NCBI RefSeq assembly: GCF_014648055.1
Contig: NZ_BMQJ01000025.1
Location: forward strand, 1 to 64,000
DNA from: Streptosporangium pseudovulgare
GTDB lineage: Bacteria > Actinomycetota > Actinomycetes > Streptosporangiales > Streptosporangiaceae
Direction of reading: 5' to 3'
DNA length: 64,000 nucleotides
Under the pieces are notes generated by a model. The model did not search any database. It saw only the letters and a list, made by a program, of their open reading frames with translations, and was not told the DNA's origin. Below are positions 36,742-45,142 of this stretch, piece by piece (positions within the stretch are counted from its first letter, which is position 1; the number at the start of each line of letters is the position of its first letter). A program made the position numbers and the translations under genes.

Positions 36742-37221
36742 GTGGATGACGCGCCGGATTTCGCGGACTTCGCCGCCGATCGGATCGATGCGTTGTTCCG
36801 CTACGCCTACATGCTCACCGGCAACCCGCACGACGCCGCCGACCTCGTTCAGGAGGCGATGGTACGGCTGCGCAGCTCATGGCCGCGCGTGCGGCGCAAG
36901 CACAACCCGGAGAGCTACGTGCGAACCACGATCACCCGGCTGCACATCTCCGTCTGGAGGCGGCGCAGGCGCGAACATCTGACATGGGAGGTGCCCGAAC
37001 AGCCGCAACCGGTGGCGGAGCCACCGCTGGACCTCTGGGACGAGCTGGCCGAACTGCCCAAGAGGCAGCGTGCCGTACTGGTCCTGCGCTACTACGAGGA
37101 CCGATCGGACGCCGAGATCGCCGAGATCCTCGGCATTTCTCCCGGAACCGTACGGAGCCAGGCATCCCGCGCCCTCGGCAAACTGCGTGACACCGTCACC
37201 CCGCTAAGGAGACTGCGATGA
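36742..37221 (+). CDS. SigE-family ECF RNA polymerase sigma factor
   Basis: A 159-residue sigma factor with region 2 (FADRIDALFRYAYMLT-type segment, then DAADLVQEAMVRLRSSWPRV) and region 4 (LPKRQRAVLVLRYYEDRSDAEIAEILGISPGTVRSQ, core DAEIAEILGISPGTVRSQ). It belongs to the actinobacterial SigE (SACE) subgroup. The GTG at 36742 follows GAGAGG. Its stop overlaps the next gene by ATGA, so the downstream membrane protein is its likely anti-sigma or signalling partner. Confidence 0.9.
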   Translation: MDDAPDFADFAADRIDALFRYAYMLTGNPHDAADLVQEAMVRLRSSWPRVRRKHNPESYVRTTITRLHISVWRRRRREHLTWEVPEQPQPVAEPPLDLWDELAELPKRQRAVLVLRYYEDRSDAEIAEILGISPGTVRSQASRALGKLRDTVTPLRRLR

Positions 37222-38390
37222 ACGACGTCGAAGAGGCGCTGCGCCGTACGTTCGCCGGTGCGGAGACGCGGATCCCGGCCACTCCGCCGGATCTGCTGCG
37301 CCAGGTGACCGTGGGGCGGACCCGGCGCGGACGCCGTGGCCTGGTGCCGGCGACCGCGATGGCCACCTGCCTGGCGATCTGGGCGGCGTCAGGCGTGACA
37401 TGGTGGGCTTCCGAGCAGCGACCCGCCACCACGGCCAAGCCCACGCCGTACATTCACGAACGACGGATCGTGAAGGAGATCGCGCCGCCGCTGGAACAGG
37501 TCCTGCCTTCGGTGGTCGCGGAGGTCCCCCGGAAGGTCCCGAACGGTAGGGCCTTCACGCCGAAGCTGTTCATCGACTCACGCACCATGCTCGGGTACGT
37601 GTCGAAGAAGGGCTACGATCCTGCGCCTGAGTTGTGGGTTTATCGTCTGGAATCGCAGACCTTTAAGCGCCTGGCCGTCATCGACCGCCCCATCGCGCCG
37701 GTGGACTCGCCGGCGGTGGGCGAAGGCGTGATCGCCTGGTTCGAGTATGTGGACCGAGACATCCACATCATGACGATTCCGGTGACCGGGGGCACTCCTC
37801 GCACGGTGGTCTCGTTCCCGGCCGAACGGGATGTGGACAAGGTGAACGGGGACACCATCTACGGTGTGGATCTGGCCGTCGGAGACGGCAGGATCTTCTG
37901 GTCGTCGACCAAGTCGGGGGGCGTCAACCAGGTTCCGGTGGCGGGCGGCGAACCGTCGCCCGTCCCGGGCACGAAGGGACTGCGCCTCTTCTCCTGGCCC
38001 TGGGCGGGGCGTCCCGCCGATGGCCCGGGGGTCATGACGAATCTGCTCAACCTGAGCACCGGGGAGCGGCTGAAAAACCCGGCGCGGGCGCGGTGCGATG
38101 TGACCTGGTGCCTCACCGGCGACCGGGCGACCCGCCGCGACGGCAGCCAGGTTCTGGACCTGCCGGGCGACAACCCCCGGTCACTCGTGGCCGACCGTTT
38201 CGTCAGCATGGACCAGGTGGACGAACAGGGACGGAAAGCCTTGGTGATCTTCGATCTCGCCACATCACGGGCCGGCAGGCTGTGGATTCGCAACGACCGC
38301 AAGGCATCCCCCACCCTCTACACGGATACGGAGATGCTCTACTTCAAGCGCGGTGACACGTGGGCCGTCATTCACGACCCGGACCGTTAG
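37218..38390 (+). CDS. Membrane-anchored beta-propeller protein, probable sigma partner
   Basis: A 390-residue protein: a cytoplasmic N-terminus of about 50 residues (MNDVEEALRRTFAGAETRIP), one membrane helix (about 50-70, LVPATAMATCLAIWAASGV), then a large extracytoplasmic domain with TolB/WD-like repeats (for example VAWFEYVDRDIHIMTIPVTG-type strands). The short N-terminal region resembles those that follow SigE-family genes and could bind the sigma factor, with the outer propeller acting as sensor. No zinc-binding HxxxCxxC anti-sigma motif is present. The role is inferred from the four-base overlap and topology. Confidence 0.65.
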   Translation: MNDVEEALRRTFAGAETRIPATPPDLLRQVTVGRTRRGRRGLVPATAMATCLAIWAASGVTWWASEQRPATTAKPTPYIHERRIVKEIAPPLEQVLPSVVAEVPRKVPNGRAFTPKLFIDSRTMLGYVSKKGYDPAPELWVYRLESQTFKRLAVIDRPIAPVDSPAVGEGVIAWFEYVDRDIHIMTIPVTGGTPRTVVSFPAERDVDKVNGDTIYGVDLAVGDGRIFWSSTKSGGVNQVPVAGGEPSPVPGTKGLRLFSWPWAGRPADGPGVMTNLLNLSTGERLKNPARARCDVTWCLTGDRATRRDGSQVLDLPGDNPRSLVADRFVSMDQVDEQGRKALVIFDLATSRAGRLWIRNDRKASPTLYTDTEMLYFKRGDTWAVIHDPDR

Positions 38391-38662
38391 GCCAGGAACC
38401 CGCGGCCAAGCCCGGCCGGTGGGTACGCGGTTCACAACGACGTCCCGGCCCTGGCCGTCGGCGCCGCCGGCGACCTCGTCGCCGCCCACCCCGAGCAGCG
38501 GGCCATGCACCGGGCACCGGCCGCCGCCCGCATGGTCGCTCCGCGCGGCGCATCCCGCCACGGTACGGCGGCCGCCCGGCTTCGGTTCCCCGGTGAGTGA
38601 GGAGGTGTCCCCGGCCGGGAACCCGGACGACACCGTCCACGGCGGTTGGGAACGGTGCCGCG
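38391..38662. other. Intergenic stretch with a possible coding remnant
   Basis: 272 bp between the convergent propeller and DHA2 genes. One plus-strand frame at about 38430-38600 reads VHNDVPALAVGAAGDLVAAH before a stop, with coding-like third-position GC but no usable start. It may be a decayed gene. No hairpin with clear terminator character was recognised. Confidence 0.25.
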
Positions 38663-40123
38663 TCATGTCCCGAGGCCATCCGCCTCAGGACTCGAACGGC
38701 GGGCCGTAAGGGCGCGGCCTCCGGCTGCGACGGCCAGTGCGACGACGATCAGAGCCGCCGCGACCGCGAACGTGATCCGCGTGGCGGTGGCCACGGTCTC
38801 GGGGCGCGCCGTCGTGACATCGGTGGCCCCCGAGGCGAGGGTGAACACGGCGCCCATGACGGACGCGCCGGTGATGAGCCCGAGGTTGCGCGACAGGTTG
38901 AGCATGCCGGAGACGACGCCTCGCCGCTCCGGGGGGACGTCCGCCATGACGGCGGTGTTGTTGGCCGCCTGGAAAAGCGCGTAGCCGGAGGTGATGACAA
39001 CGACGGGGGCGATGTAGCCGGCGATGCCGAGCGACGCCGACATCACGGCCAGAGCGGAGCACCCTGCCGCCACCCCGGCGAGTCCCAGGACGGTCATGCG
39101 TTGGGTGCCGAGACGGTCCACGATCCGACCGGCCGGCACGCCGGTCAGTGCGGCGACCAGCGGACCGACGGACATGGCGAGTCCGACGGGAGCCGCGTCG
39201 AGCCCGAGCGCACGGGAGAGATGGAACGGCCCGACCACCAGCGTCGTCATCATCACCGTCGAGACGAGCGCGCTCATGGCGAGGCTCGTGCTCAGCATGG
39301 GATCGCGGAACATCGTCAACCGGATCAGAGGTGACGCCGCCTTTCTCTCGGCGAGGACGAAGAGGCCGGCTCCGACTCCGGCGGCCAGCAGCAGAGCCGT
39401 GTTGAGCGGATCCGGACGGCCGCGTCCGGCCGTCATGGCGAGCGCGTAGGCCGCGAGCGTCAGGGCAAGGAGCAGCGTGCCCGTGTTGTCGAAGCCGGTC
39501 CGGCCGGTTTTCCGCCCCTGGTGGTCGACGGGCAGATGGCGACGCGCGAGAAGAAGGGCCAGCGCGCCCAGCGGTACCTTGACCAGGAAGATCGCCCGCC
39601 ATCCCAGGACGGAGATCAGGACACCGCCGAGCGAGGGGCCGAGAGCGGTGCCGATCGCGGACATCGTGCCGAGCAGTCCCATGGCGCTGCCGGTCTTCGC
39701 CTTCGGCACCGTCCCGCCGACGAAGGCCATGGTGAGAGCCATCATGGTGGCCGCTCCGACCCCTTGCGCCACCCGGGCGGCGATCAGCAGCCAGAGCGTG
39801 GGCGCGACGCCGCACAGTGCCGAGGCCACCGTGAACAGGGAGATCCCGGCCAGCAGCAGCCGCCGGCGGCCGATGAGGTCACCGAGCCGTCCGACGCTGA
39901 CGACCAGGATGGTGGTGGCGAGGAGATAGGCGAGGACGATCCACTGGACCTCCTGGAAGGAGGCGGTGAACGCCTGCGACAGTGTCGGCAGGCCGACATT
40001 GGCGATGCTGGTGCCGAGCGAGGGCAGCAACATGGAGAGCGAAAGGCACGTGAGCGCCCATCGAGCCGAAGACGTCCGTTCGGCGCTTCCCGCCTTTGCC
40101 GCGTTCGCCGGAGCTCTGCCCAC
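38663..40123 (-). CDS. DHA2-family (EmrB/QacA) MFS exporter
   Basis: A 486-residue proton-driven exporter with 14 expected helices. Motif A is visible as GRLGDLIGRRRLLLAGI in loop 2-3, and helix 5 has the antiporter motif C-type sequence MGLLGTMSAIGTALGPSLGG. The first helices read LSLSMLLPSLGTSIANVGLP. Likely substrates are toxic organic compounds; the specific one is unknown. It is divergent from an XRE-cupin regulator with 74 bp and a dyad between them. Confidence 0.9.
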   Translation of the reverse strand: MGRAPANAAKAGSAERTSSARWALTCLSLSMLLPSLGTSIANVGLPTLSQAFTASFQEVQWIVLAYLLATTILVVSVGRLGDLIGRRRLLLAGISLFTVASALCGVAPTLWLLIAARVAQGVGAATMMALTMAFVGGTVPKAKTGSAMGLLGTMSAIGTALGPSLGGVLISVLGWRAIFLVKVPLGALALLLARRHLPVDHQGRKTGRTGFDNTGTLLLALTLAAYALAMTAGRGRPDPLNTALLLAAGVGAGLFVLAERKAASPLIRLTMFRDPMLSTSLAMSALVSTVMMTTLVVGPFHLSRALGLDAAPVGLAMSVGPLVAALTGVPAGRIVDRLGTQRMTVLGLAGVAAGCSALAVMSASLGIAGYIAPVVVITSGYALFQAANNTAVMADVPPERRGVVSGMLNLSRNLGLITGASVMGAVFTLASGATDVTTARPETVATATRITFAVAAALIVVALAVAAGGRALTARRSSPEADGLGT

Positions 40124-40177
40124 CGTGGTTCCCTTCGTTCGCCGAGTGCGCCCACGGTGCGCCCTTCACCGCCGGTT

Positions 40178-40195
40178 CGGCAAGTAACGTTGCCG
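40178..40195. promoter_or_regulatory. Dyad operator next to the XRE-cupin start
   Basis: CGGCAA-GTAACG-TTGCCG is a perfect 6-bp dyad with a 6-nt spacer, ending 2 bp before the regulator ATG. Binding here would block the regulator and could also affect the divergent exporter promoter. The gene has no clear ribosome site, so the transcript may be leaderless. Confidence 0.5.
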
Positions 40196-40197
40196 GT

Positions 40198-40776
40198 ATG
40201 GCAAATGACGACGTCGTTGTCCTGACCTCTGTGGGCCCGCGGCTGCGTGAGCTTCGCAAGAAGCGCGGCAGCACCCTGAGCCGGCTCGCGGAGTCCACCG
40301 GCATCTCGGTCAGTACCCTGTCCCGCCTCGAATCCGGTGAGCGCAAGCCCACGCTGGAGTTGCTGCTGCCGCTCGCCCGCGCCTACCAGGTGCCGCTCGA
40401 CGAGCTCGTCGGCGCGCCGCCGGTCGGTGATCCGCGGGTACGGTTGAAGCCGATCAAACGCGCGGGCTCGACGGTCGTGCCGCTGACCCAGCACCCCGGT
40501 GGCCTGCAGGCGTTCAAGATGGTCATCGGGGTCGCCCGCCGCGATCCCGAGCCGCGTACGCACGAGGGCTACGAGTGGCTGTACGTGCTCAGCGGGAGGC
40601 TGCGGCTGGTGTTCGCCGAGCACGACATCGTGCTCGGGGCGGGGGAGGCCGCGGAGTTCGACACCCGGCTACCGCACTGGTTCGGCAGCACCGGGGAAGG
40701 GCCGGTGGAGATCCTCAGCCTGTTCGGGGCACAGGGGGAACGCATGCACGTCCGCGCGAAACCGCGTGGCACGTAG
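40198..40776 (+). CDS. XRE-family regulator with cupin domain
   Basis: A 192-residue regulator. An N-terminal XRE helix-turn-helix spans about residues 12-66 (LRELRKKRGSTLSRLAESTG, then ISVSTLSRLESGERKPTLEL). A C-terminal cupin_2 beta barrel (about 105-185) includes THEGYEWLYVLSGRLRLVFA. Regulators of this architecture sense small molecules and often control neighbouring transporters, here the divergent DHA2 exporter. The ATG at 40198 is chosen because conserved sequence begins just after it. A strong terminator follows at 40816. Confidence 0.9.
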   Translation: MANDDVVVLTSVGPRLRELRKKRGSTLSRLAESTGISVSTLSRLESGERKPTLELLLPLARAYQVPLDELVGAPPVGDPRVRLKPIKRAGSTVVPLTQHPGGLQAFKMVIGVARRDPEPRTHEGYEWLYVLSGRLRLVFAEHDIVLGAGEAAEFDTRLPHWFGSTGEGPVEILSLFGAQGERMHVRAKPRGT

Positions 40777-40815
40777 TCCTGCGGCGCCGTTGACGACGTG
40801 CGCCGGGGCGAGCGG

Positions 40816-40850
40816 AAGGCCGCCTTCCGTGATCCTGAAGGCGGCCTTTT
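40816..40850 (+). terminator. Intrinsic terminator after the XRE-cupin gene
   Basis: A perfect 12-bp stem (AAGGCCGCCTTC with GAAGGCGGCCTT), a 9-nt loop, and TT continuing the 3' arm to TTTT. This is the clearest T-tract intrinsic terminator in the window. It is followed by short repeats of GGGCTCTGCGG at about 40860-40890. Confidence 0.85.
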
Positions 40851-40957
40851 CGAGCTCTGCAGGGCTCTGCGGGGCTCTGCGGGGCTTGGCGGGGGAGGAG
40901 AGGGGGACGCGCGTCGCCGGGCTCGTTCTCCGAAGGACGCCGGGTGACGCTACGGCG

Positions 40958-42595
40958 TCAGGGAGTGCGGGGCAGTACCTGGATCGTGTCGCCGACGGGG
41001 CGTTCGCCCGCCGCGTCGGACGGGCGGTTGACCAGTGCGCCCTTCACCGCCATGGCGCTGGAGCCGCCACCGTCGAGGTTCAGCGCCTGGACGGCGCCGA
41101 GGGATCGCATGAAGGCCGCCGCCTCGGCGATCGTGAAGCCCTCGCTCCCGTCGCTGAGGCGGCCGTCCACGGTGACCAGCAGCAGCTGGCCCTGCCGGTC
41201 GATGCCGGCCATCGTGCGGGGCTGGCGGTTGTTCGCCCAGGCGTAGCCGAAGGACAGGTCCGCCGGGTCGACCACACCCTCGGCGGCGGCGTCGATGTGA
41301 ATCCGCCCGTCCTTCACCAGCGTCGGGGCGGCGCTGACGATGCTGTCGTCCGGGCCCAGCTTGACCCGCCTGCCGTCGGTGTCGCGGATGACCTCCGTCA
41401 TGGAGACCTTTCCACCGGCCGCGGCGTGGTCGGTGAGCCAGTCGGCCGCCGAGCCGACGCCCTGGAGCACGGTGTGGCCGGCGGGGACGGTGCCGCCCCG
41501 GTTGCCGATCGACACCACGCGGCCCTTGGGGCTCAGCACCGCCTGGGTGCCGGGACCGGTCGGCAGGGCGTGGGCGTACTCACCCGTGAACTTGACCAGG
41601 GCGTCCGTCTCGGTGCAGGTGAGGTCCTGGCGGGGTTCCGCGGTGGGGGTCGCGCCGGGCCGGCCGCAGTTCCGCACCAGCCCCGGCGTGCGGTTGACGC
41701 CCTGGACGGGATGGGTGGAGGAGCCGATGCGCGCGGTGACGACGGTGGTCAGGTCGGCGATCCGGTTGTGCCGGCCGCCGTCCCCGAGGATCAGCGCCGC
41801 GCGCGAACCCGCCGCCATCGAGGCCAGTTCGCCGTCGTGGGCGCTGATGCCGGCCGGGGCGCCCTGGACGCCGTCGGCGTCGGAGGTGAGGAAGAAACCG
41901 CCGTTGACGCCCACCAGGGAGCCCAGCTTGGCGGCCACCGACGAGGTCGTCTCCCGCTGGGTGACGCTGTCGTCGTGGGTGGCGACGACGGAACCGTCGA
42001 ACACGCGTGGCTCGATGACCGCGACGTGGATGTTCTCCACGTCGGCCGGCTGGTCGGCGTCGTAGCCGGTCCACTCCACGACGTTGCGGAATCCCGCCGC
42101 GGTGACCTGCGCCGCCGCGCTCTGGGCCGCGGCCTGGGTGGGGTAGGAGCCGATCCGGACCCGCACGCCCATGAGACCGTGCGGCGTGTCGGCGTAATCC
42201 GGCCACGGGATCCGGGCCGCCTTCGGCTCGAAGCCGGCCGTACGCAGCCGGGTCACGGTGTCCGAGGCCCATGACTCCGTGCCGACCGTGGCCCAGGCCG
42301 GAGCATCGGTGAACCGGGCTTTGACGGCGGCCTGCACGGTGACGGCCCAGGCCGGGGCGGCGGCGGGGTTCCTGATCGTGCCGGTGCGCACTTCCACGCC
42401 CGGTGCGACGGTCCGCGTCGTCCACTGCTCCGTGGCCGGGCCCGTCGCCGAGGCGGTGGACGCGGCGGGTACGGTCCGCGAGTCCGCCGCCGCCACCGAA
42501 GAGATCGACAGCGGTGCCGCGACGGCCAGCGCGGTGGCCGCGTAGAGCGTGAGCCGTGCACGGGTGCCGCGGCTGCTACCTGGGCGGTTGTTCAT
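40958..42595 (-). CDS. Secreted phosphodiester glycosidase-family protein with SPOR-like repeats
   Basis: A 545-residue exported protein. The start at 42595 follows AAGGA and opens a signal peptide (RARLTLYAATALAVAAPLSI, cleavage near VAAADS). Two SPOR-like modules (about residues 70-190) contain AVTVQAAVKARF and VRVRIGSYPTQAAAQSAAAQ and could bind peptidoglycan. The C-terminal half is an NAGPA-type phosphodiester glycosidase domain (VGVNGGFFLTSDADGVQ and ALNLDGGGSSAMAVKG). Such enzymes cleave sugar phosphodiesters, and in bacteria are linked to exopolysaccharide or wall-polymer metabolism. The exact substrate is unknown. The gene stands alone. Confidence 0.87.
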   Translation of the reverse strand: MNNRPGSSRGTRARLTLYAATALAVAAPLSISSVAAADSRTVPAASTASATGPATEQWTTRTVAPGVEVRTGTIRNPAAAPAWAVTVQAAVKARFTDAPAWATVGTESWASDTVTRLRTAGFEPKAARIPWPDYADTPHGLMGVRVRIGSYPTQAAAQSAAAQVTAAGFRNVVEWTGYDADQPADVENIHVAVIEPRVFDGSVVATHDDSVTQRETTSSVAAKLGSLVGVNGGFFLTSDADGVQGAPAGISAHDGELASMAAGSRAALILGDGGRHNRIADLTTVVTARIGSSTHPVQGVNRTPGLVRNCGRPGATPTAEPRQDLTCTETDALVKFTGEYAHALPTGPGTQAVLSPKGRVVSIGNRGGTVPAGHTVLQGVGSAADWLTDHAAAGGKVSMTEVIRDTDGRRVKLGPDDSIVSAAPTLVKDGRIHIDAAAEGVVDPADLSFGYAWANNRQPRTMAGIDRQGQLLLVTVDGRLSDGSEGFTIAEAAAFMRSLGAVQALNLDGGGSSAMAVKGALVNRPSDAAGERPVGDTIQVLPRTP

Positions 42596-42857
42596 GACAC
42601 ATCCTTGCGGTTCAACGGGCGGCCGGAATGTCCGGAAGATTCGGGTTTCCGGGTTAATGGCCAAGTTGACAGTCCAGTGCGTCGAGGAGAATTTTTGAGT
42701 GGAAGCCAAGATGCGTACGTGGTCGGGAGGGTGAACGCTTGGTAGTGGCCCCGGTCCATGCCCCGTGTCGAGTCCGCTTCTCGTCGCGGCATGTGGGCGC
42801 GTTCGCTCTCCCGTCCGAACGACTCTGAGCACGAAAGCGGAGACGCGTTCCATGTCA

Positions 42858-42935
42858 TGTGCGCGTATCGGCCACTGCGGCATCGGGGGCACCGGGGTCG
42901 CGTGCCCGGTGGGCGTCGCGCCCGCCGGGGAGTGA
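42858..42935 (+). pseudogene. MsrA C-terminal fragment
   Basis: In one frame the sequence reads [21 protein letters not shown] and stops, which is the C-terminal recycling tail of MsrA. The intact msrA at 31271-31930 ends [16 protein letters not shown]. Upstream of Cys-Ala-Arg-Ile there is no MsrA similarity, so only the last 20 or so residues of a second msrA copy survive. The DNA differs from the intact gene at many third positions, so it is not a recent duplication. Confidence 0.75.
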
Positions 42936-43145
42936 ACAGGACGGTCTTCGACGAGGTCGACGGTCCGGAGGCGGCCGAGGCCGAGACGGGCATGTGGAGG
43001 GACCTGCGCGCCGCCCCGCCGGAGCCGCACGCCGATGGCCTGGACATCCGCCTGGTGACGACCCCGGAGCGGCTCGCCGACTACGCGACGGTCCTGGCCG
43101 CGAACCGGGACCCGCCGGCCGCCACGGTGCGCCGGTTCTTCACCG
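42936..43145 (+). pseudogene. GNAT acetyltransferase N-terminal fragment
   Basis: A plus-strand frame directly after the MsrA scar reads TVFDEVDGPEAAEAETGMW, then GLDIRLVTTPERLADYATVL and PPAATVRRFFTE, in the style of the N-terminal part of a GNAT-family acetyltransferase. The acetyl-CoA binding motif (Q/RxxGxG/A) is missing, and after FFTE the frame becomes Arg-rich noncoding-like sequence. Probably truncated by the same deletion that removed most of the second msrA. Confidence 0.5.
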
Positions 43146-43330
43146 AACGCCATCGCATGCGGCGCTCCCGCGGGAACCACGGTCGTCACCTCCACGCTGC
43201 CTTGACCGGCCGGCGCCCTCACGGCCGGCTCGGCGAGCGGGAGGCGCGAGGAGCGGTCAGGCGGAAAGGGCGTCGCCAGGGGGCGGATACTTCGAGGACG
43301 GCCGTCGATTCCGGGTGACACGGCGGGCCT

Positions 43331-45142
43331 TCATGGGTCCCGCTGCGACGGGAGACGCAGAGTGAACGTCGTGCGGACACCTGGCACGCTGGCGACCGTG
43401 GCCGTGCCGCCGTGCGCCTCGGCCAGGTTGCGCACGATGGCGAGTCCGAGCCCGCTGCCGCCGGTCTGGCGGTTGCGGGACTTCTCCGCCCGCCAGAACC
43501 GGTCGAAGACGTGGGGGAGGTGCTCGGCGCGGATCCCGACCCCCGTGTCGGTCACCTCGATGACGACCTGGTCGCCATCCTGGCGGGCGCCCAGCGTGAT
43601 GTGCCCGCCGCGTGGCGTGTAGCGCAGGGAGTTGGTCACCAGATTGCCGATGGCCTGGCGAAGCCGTACCGGATCCGCGGTCAGCGGAGGGTCATCGGTG
43701 ACCACGGCGGTCAGCGTGAGCCCTGCGGCTTCGGCTCGACCACGGTGAGCGGTGGTCACCTGGTCGAGAAGGTCGCCGAGGTGGAGGGGTTCGACGTGCA
43801 GACGGAGCTTGCCCGCGTCGGCGAGGGCGAGCTCCTGAAGGTCGTCGACGATGTGCTGCAACAGCAGGATCTCCTCGACCAGCGAGGCGATCAGTGCGGG
43901 GTCCAACTCGGCGACGCCGTCCTGGGTGGCCTCCAGCCAGCCTCTGAGGTTGCTCAGCGGCGTGCGCAGCTCGTGGGAGATGTCGCTGACCATGGCCTTG
44001 CGCTGCTCCTCCATGCGCTGGAGGTGTTCCGACATCTCGTTGAACGCCGTGGCGAGCTCGCTGATCTCGCCGGTGGTCCTGACCGTGACGCGGGCGGAGC
44101 TGTCCCCGTCACGCATCCGTTGCGCGGCGTGGGTGAGCGCGTTGACGGGCCTGACCAGGCGTCTGGCCGCCATGATGCTCACGCCCACGGTCAGCACGAG
44201 CACGAGGAGGGCGGCACCGGCGATCGAGGGCAGCGGGATGCGCTGGCCGGTGCCCTCGGCAGGGGAGCCGATGTACAGATACGCCGCGGGGGCGACGTAG
44301 GGGTCGAGTTGTTCTCTGCGGGCGGTGACGACGCAGGAGGAGATCACCTGATCGGGTTCGGCGACCGGCGGCATCGGCTGTTTCTCCCTGGAGACCCAGG
44401 TGAAGTCAAGGCCGACGGAGCCCCTTCCCGCGTCCTTGCCCTTGCCCTTGAGACACTTGCCGACCAGGAGGTTGAGCTGTTTCAACGCGGCCTTCTCGGT
44501 GCGCGTCGGCGTACTGAAGATGGTGGCGTCGCAGACGTCCACCACGGCGGGGGCCTCGGTCGGCACCGGGCTCGGCACCGGGCTCGGCTCCTGACCGCCC
44601 CCCTGGCTGAGCGTCGTGACGAGGGGCCTGCCGGTGTTCGAGACGGTCACCTGTACGGCCTGCCCGGTGCGGCCCGCACAGGCGGCGTAGGCGTCGGCGG
44701 CCTTCCTCAGCCGGGCGCGATCATGGGCGGACAACAGGAAAGGACCTACCGCGCGTGGATCGATACGGTCCCCGGCCGCCCCCGGCACCAGGGTCACATC
44801 CACGGCCAGCGGGTCGACGACGGCCGACACCTTGGCGGGCAGTGGGGTCCCGGCGGTCGCCGAGTCGGCGAGGAGGGTGCCGTTCTCGGCGACCAGCGCG
44901 ATGCGGCGGCTGTTCTGGGCGGCGAGGTCGCGCAGGGTGCCGGCTACGCCCGACCAGTCCGAATGGCGGGAGGCGTAGCCGAGCAGGCTGTTGTTGATCC
45001 GGGCGTCGCTGGCCAGCGTCTGGCCCTGCTCTTGCTGGATGGCGCCGGAGGTGCTGCTGGCGGCCAGCCACGCGGTCGCCGTGATCGAGCAGACCGCCAC
45101 GACAGCCGAACTCGTGAGCAATCTGGCGAACAAAGACCTCAT
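43331..45142 (-). CDS. Sensor histidine kinase (OmpR-system type)
   Basis: A 603-residue membrane kinase. An N-terminal helix (about 10-30) and a second (about 305-325, SIAGAALLVLVLTVGVSIMA) bracket a large extracytoplasmic sensor with several Cys residues and a Pro/Ser linker (SPVPSPVPTEAP). HAMP follows (about 325-378). The HisKA phospho-acceptor is His390 in SDISHELRTPLSNL. The HATPase domain shows GNLVTNSLRYTP, DTGVGIRAEHLPHVFDRFWR and GGSGLGLAIVRNL. It overlaps its response-regulator gene by ATGA. Being next to an L,D-transpeptidase, the system may monitor the cell envelope; this is inference. Confidence 0.93.
   Translation of the reverse strand: MRSLFARLLTSSAVVAVCSITATAWLAASSTSGAIQQEQGQTLASDARINNSLLGYASRHSDWSGVAGTLRDLAAQNSRRIALVAENGTLLADSATAGTPLPAKVSAVVDPLAVDVTLVPGAAGDRIDPRAVGPFLLSAHDRARLRKAADAYAACAGRTGQAVQVTVSNTGRPLVTTLSQGGGQEPSPVPSPVPTEAPAVVDVCDATIFSTPTRTEKAALKQLNLLVGKCLKGKGKDAGRGSVGLDFTWVSREKQPMPPVAEPDQVISSCVVTARREQLDPYVAPAAYLYIGSPAEGTGQRIPLPSIAGAALLVLVLTVGVSIMAARRLVRPVNALTHAAQRMRDGDSSARVTVRTTGEISELATAFNEMSEHLQRMEEQRKAMVSDISHELRTPLSNLRGWLEATQDGVAELDPALIASLVEEILLLQHIVDDLQELALADAGKLRLHVEPLHLGDLLDQVTTAHRGRAEAAGLTLTAVVTDDPPLTADPVRLRQAIGNLVTNSLRYTPRGGHITLGARQDGDQVVIEVTDTGVGIRAEHLPHVFDRFWRAEKSRNRQTGGSGLGLAIVRNLAEAHGGTATVASVPGVRTTFTLRLPSQRDP

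Larger units (their letters stand above)
42596..43330. other. Gene-poor region with decayed fragments
   Basis: 735 bp between the glycosidase start and the histidine kinase stop, with no intact gene. It holds an MsrA C-terminal scar (42858-42935) and a GNAT N-terminal scar (about 42936-43145), each listed separately. The glycosidase-proximal 150 bp are more AT-rich and probably contain its promoter. The rest (43150-43330) shows no recognisable coding sequence. Confidence 0.6.
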
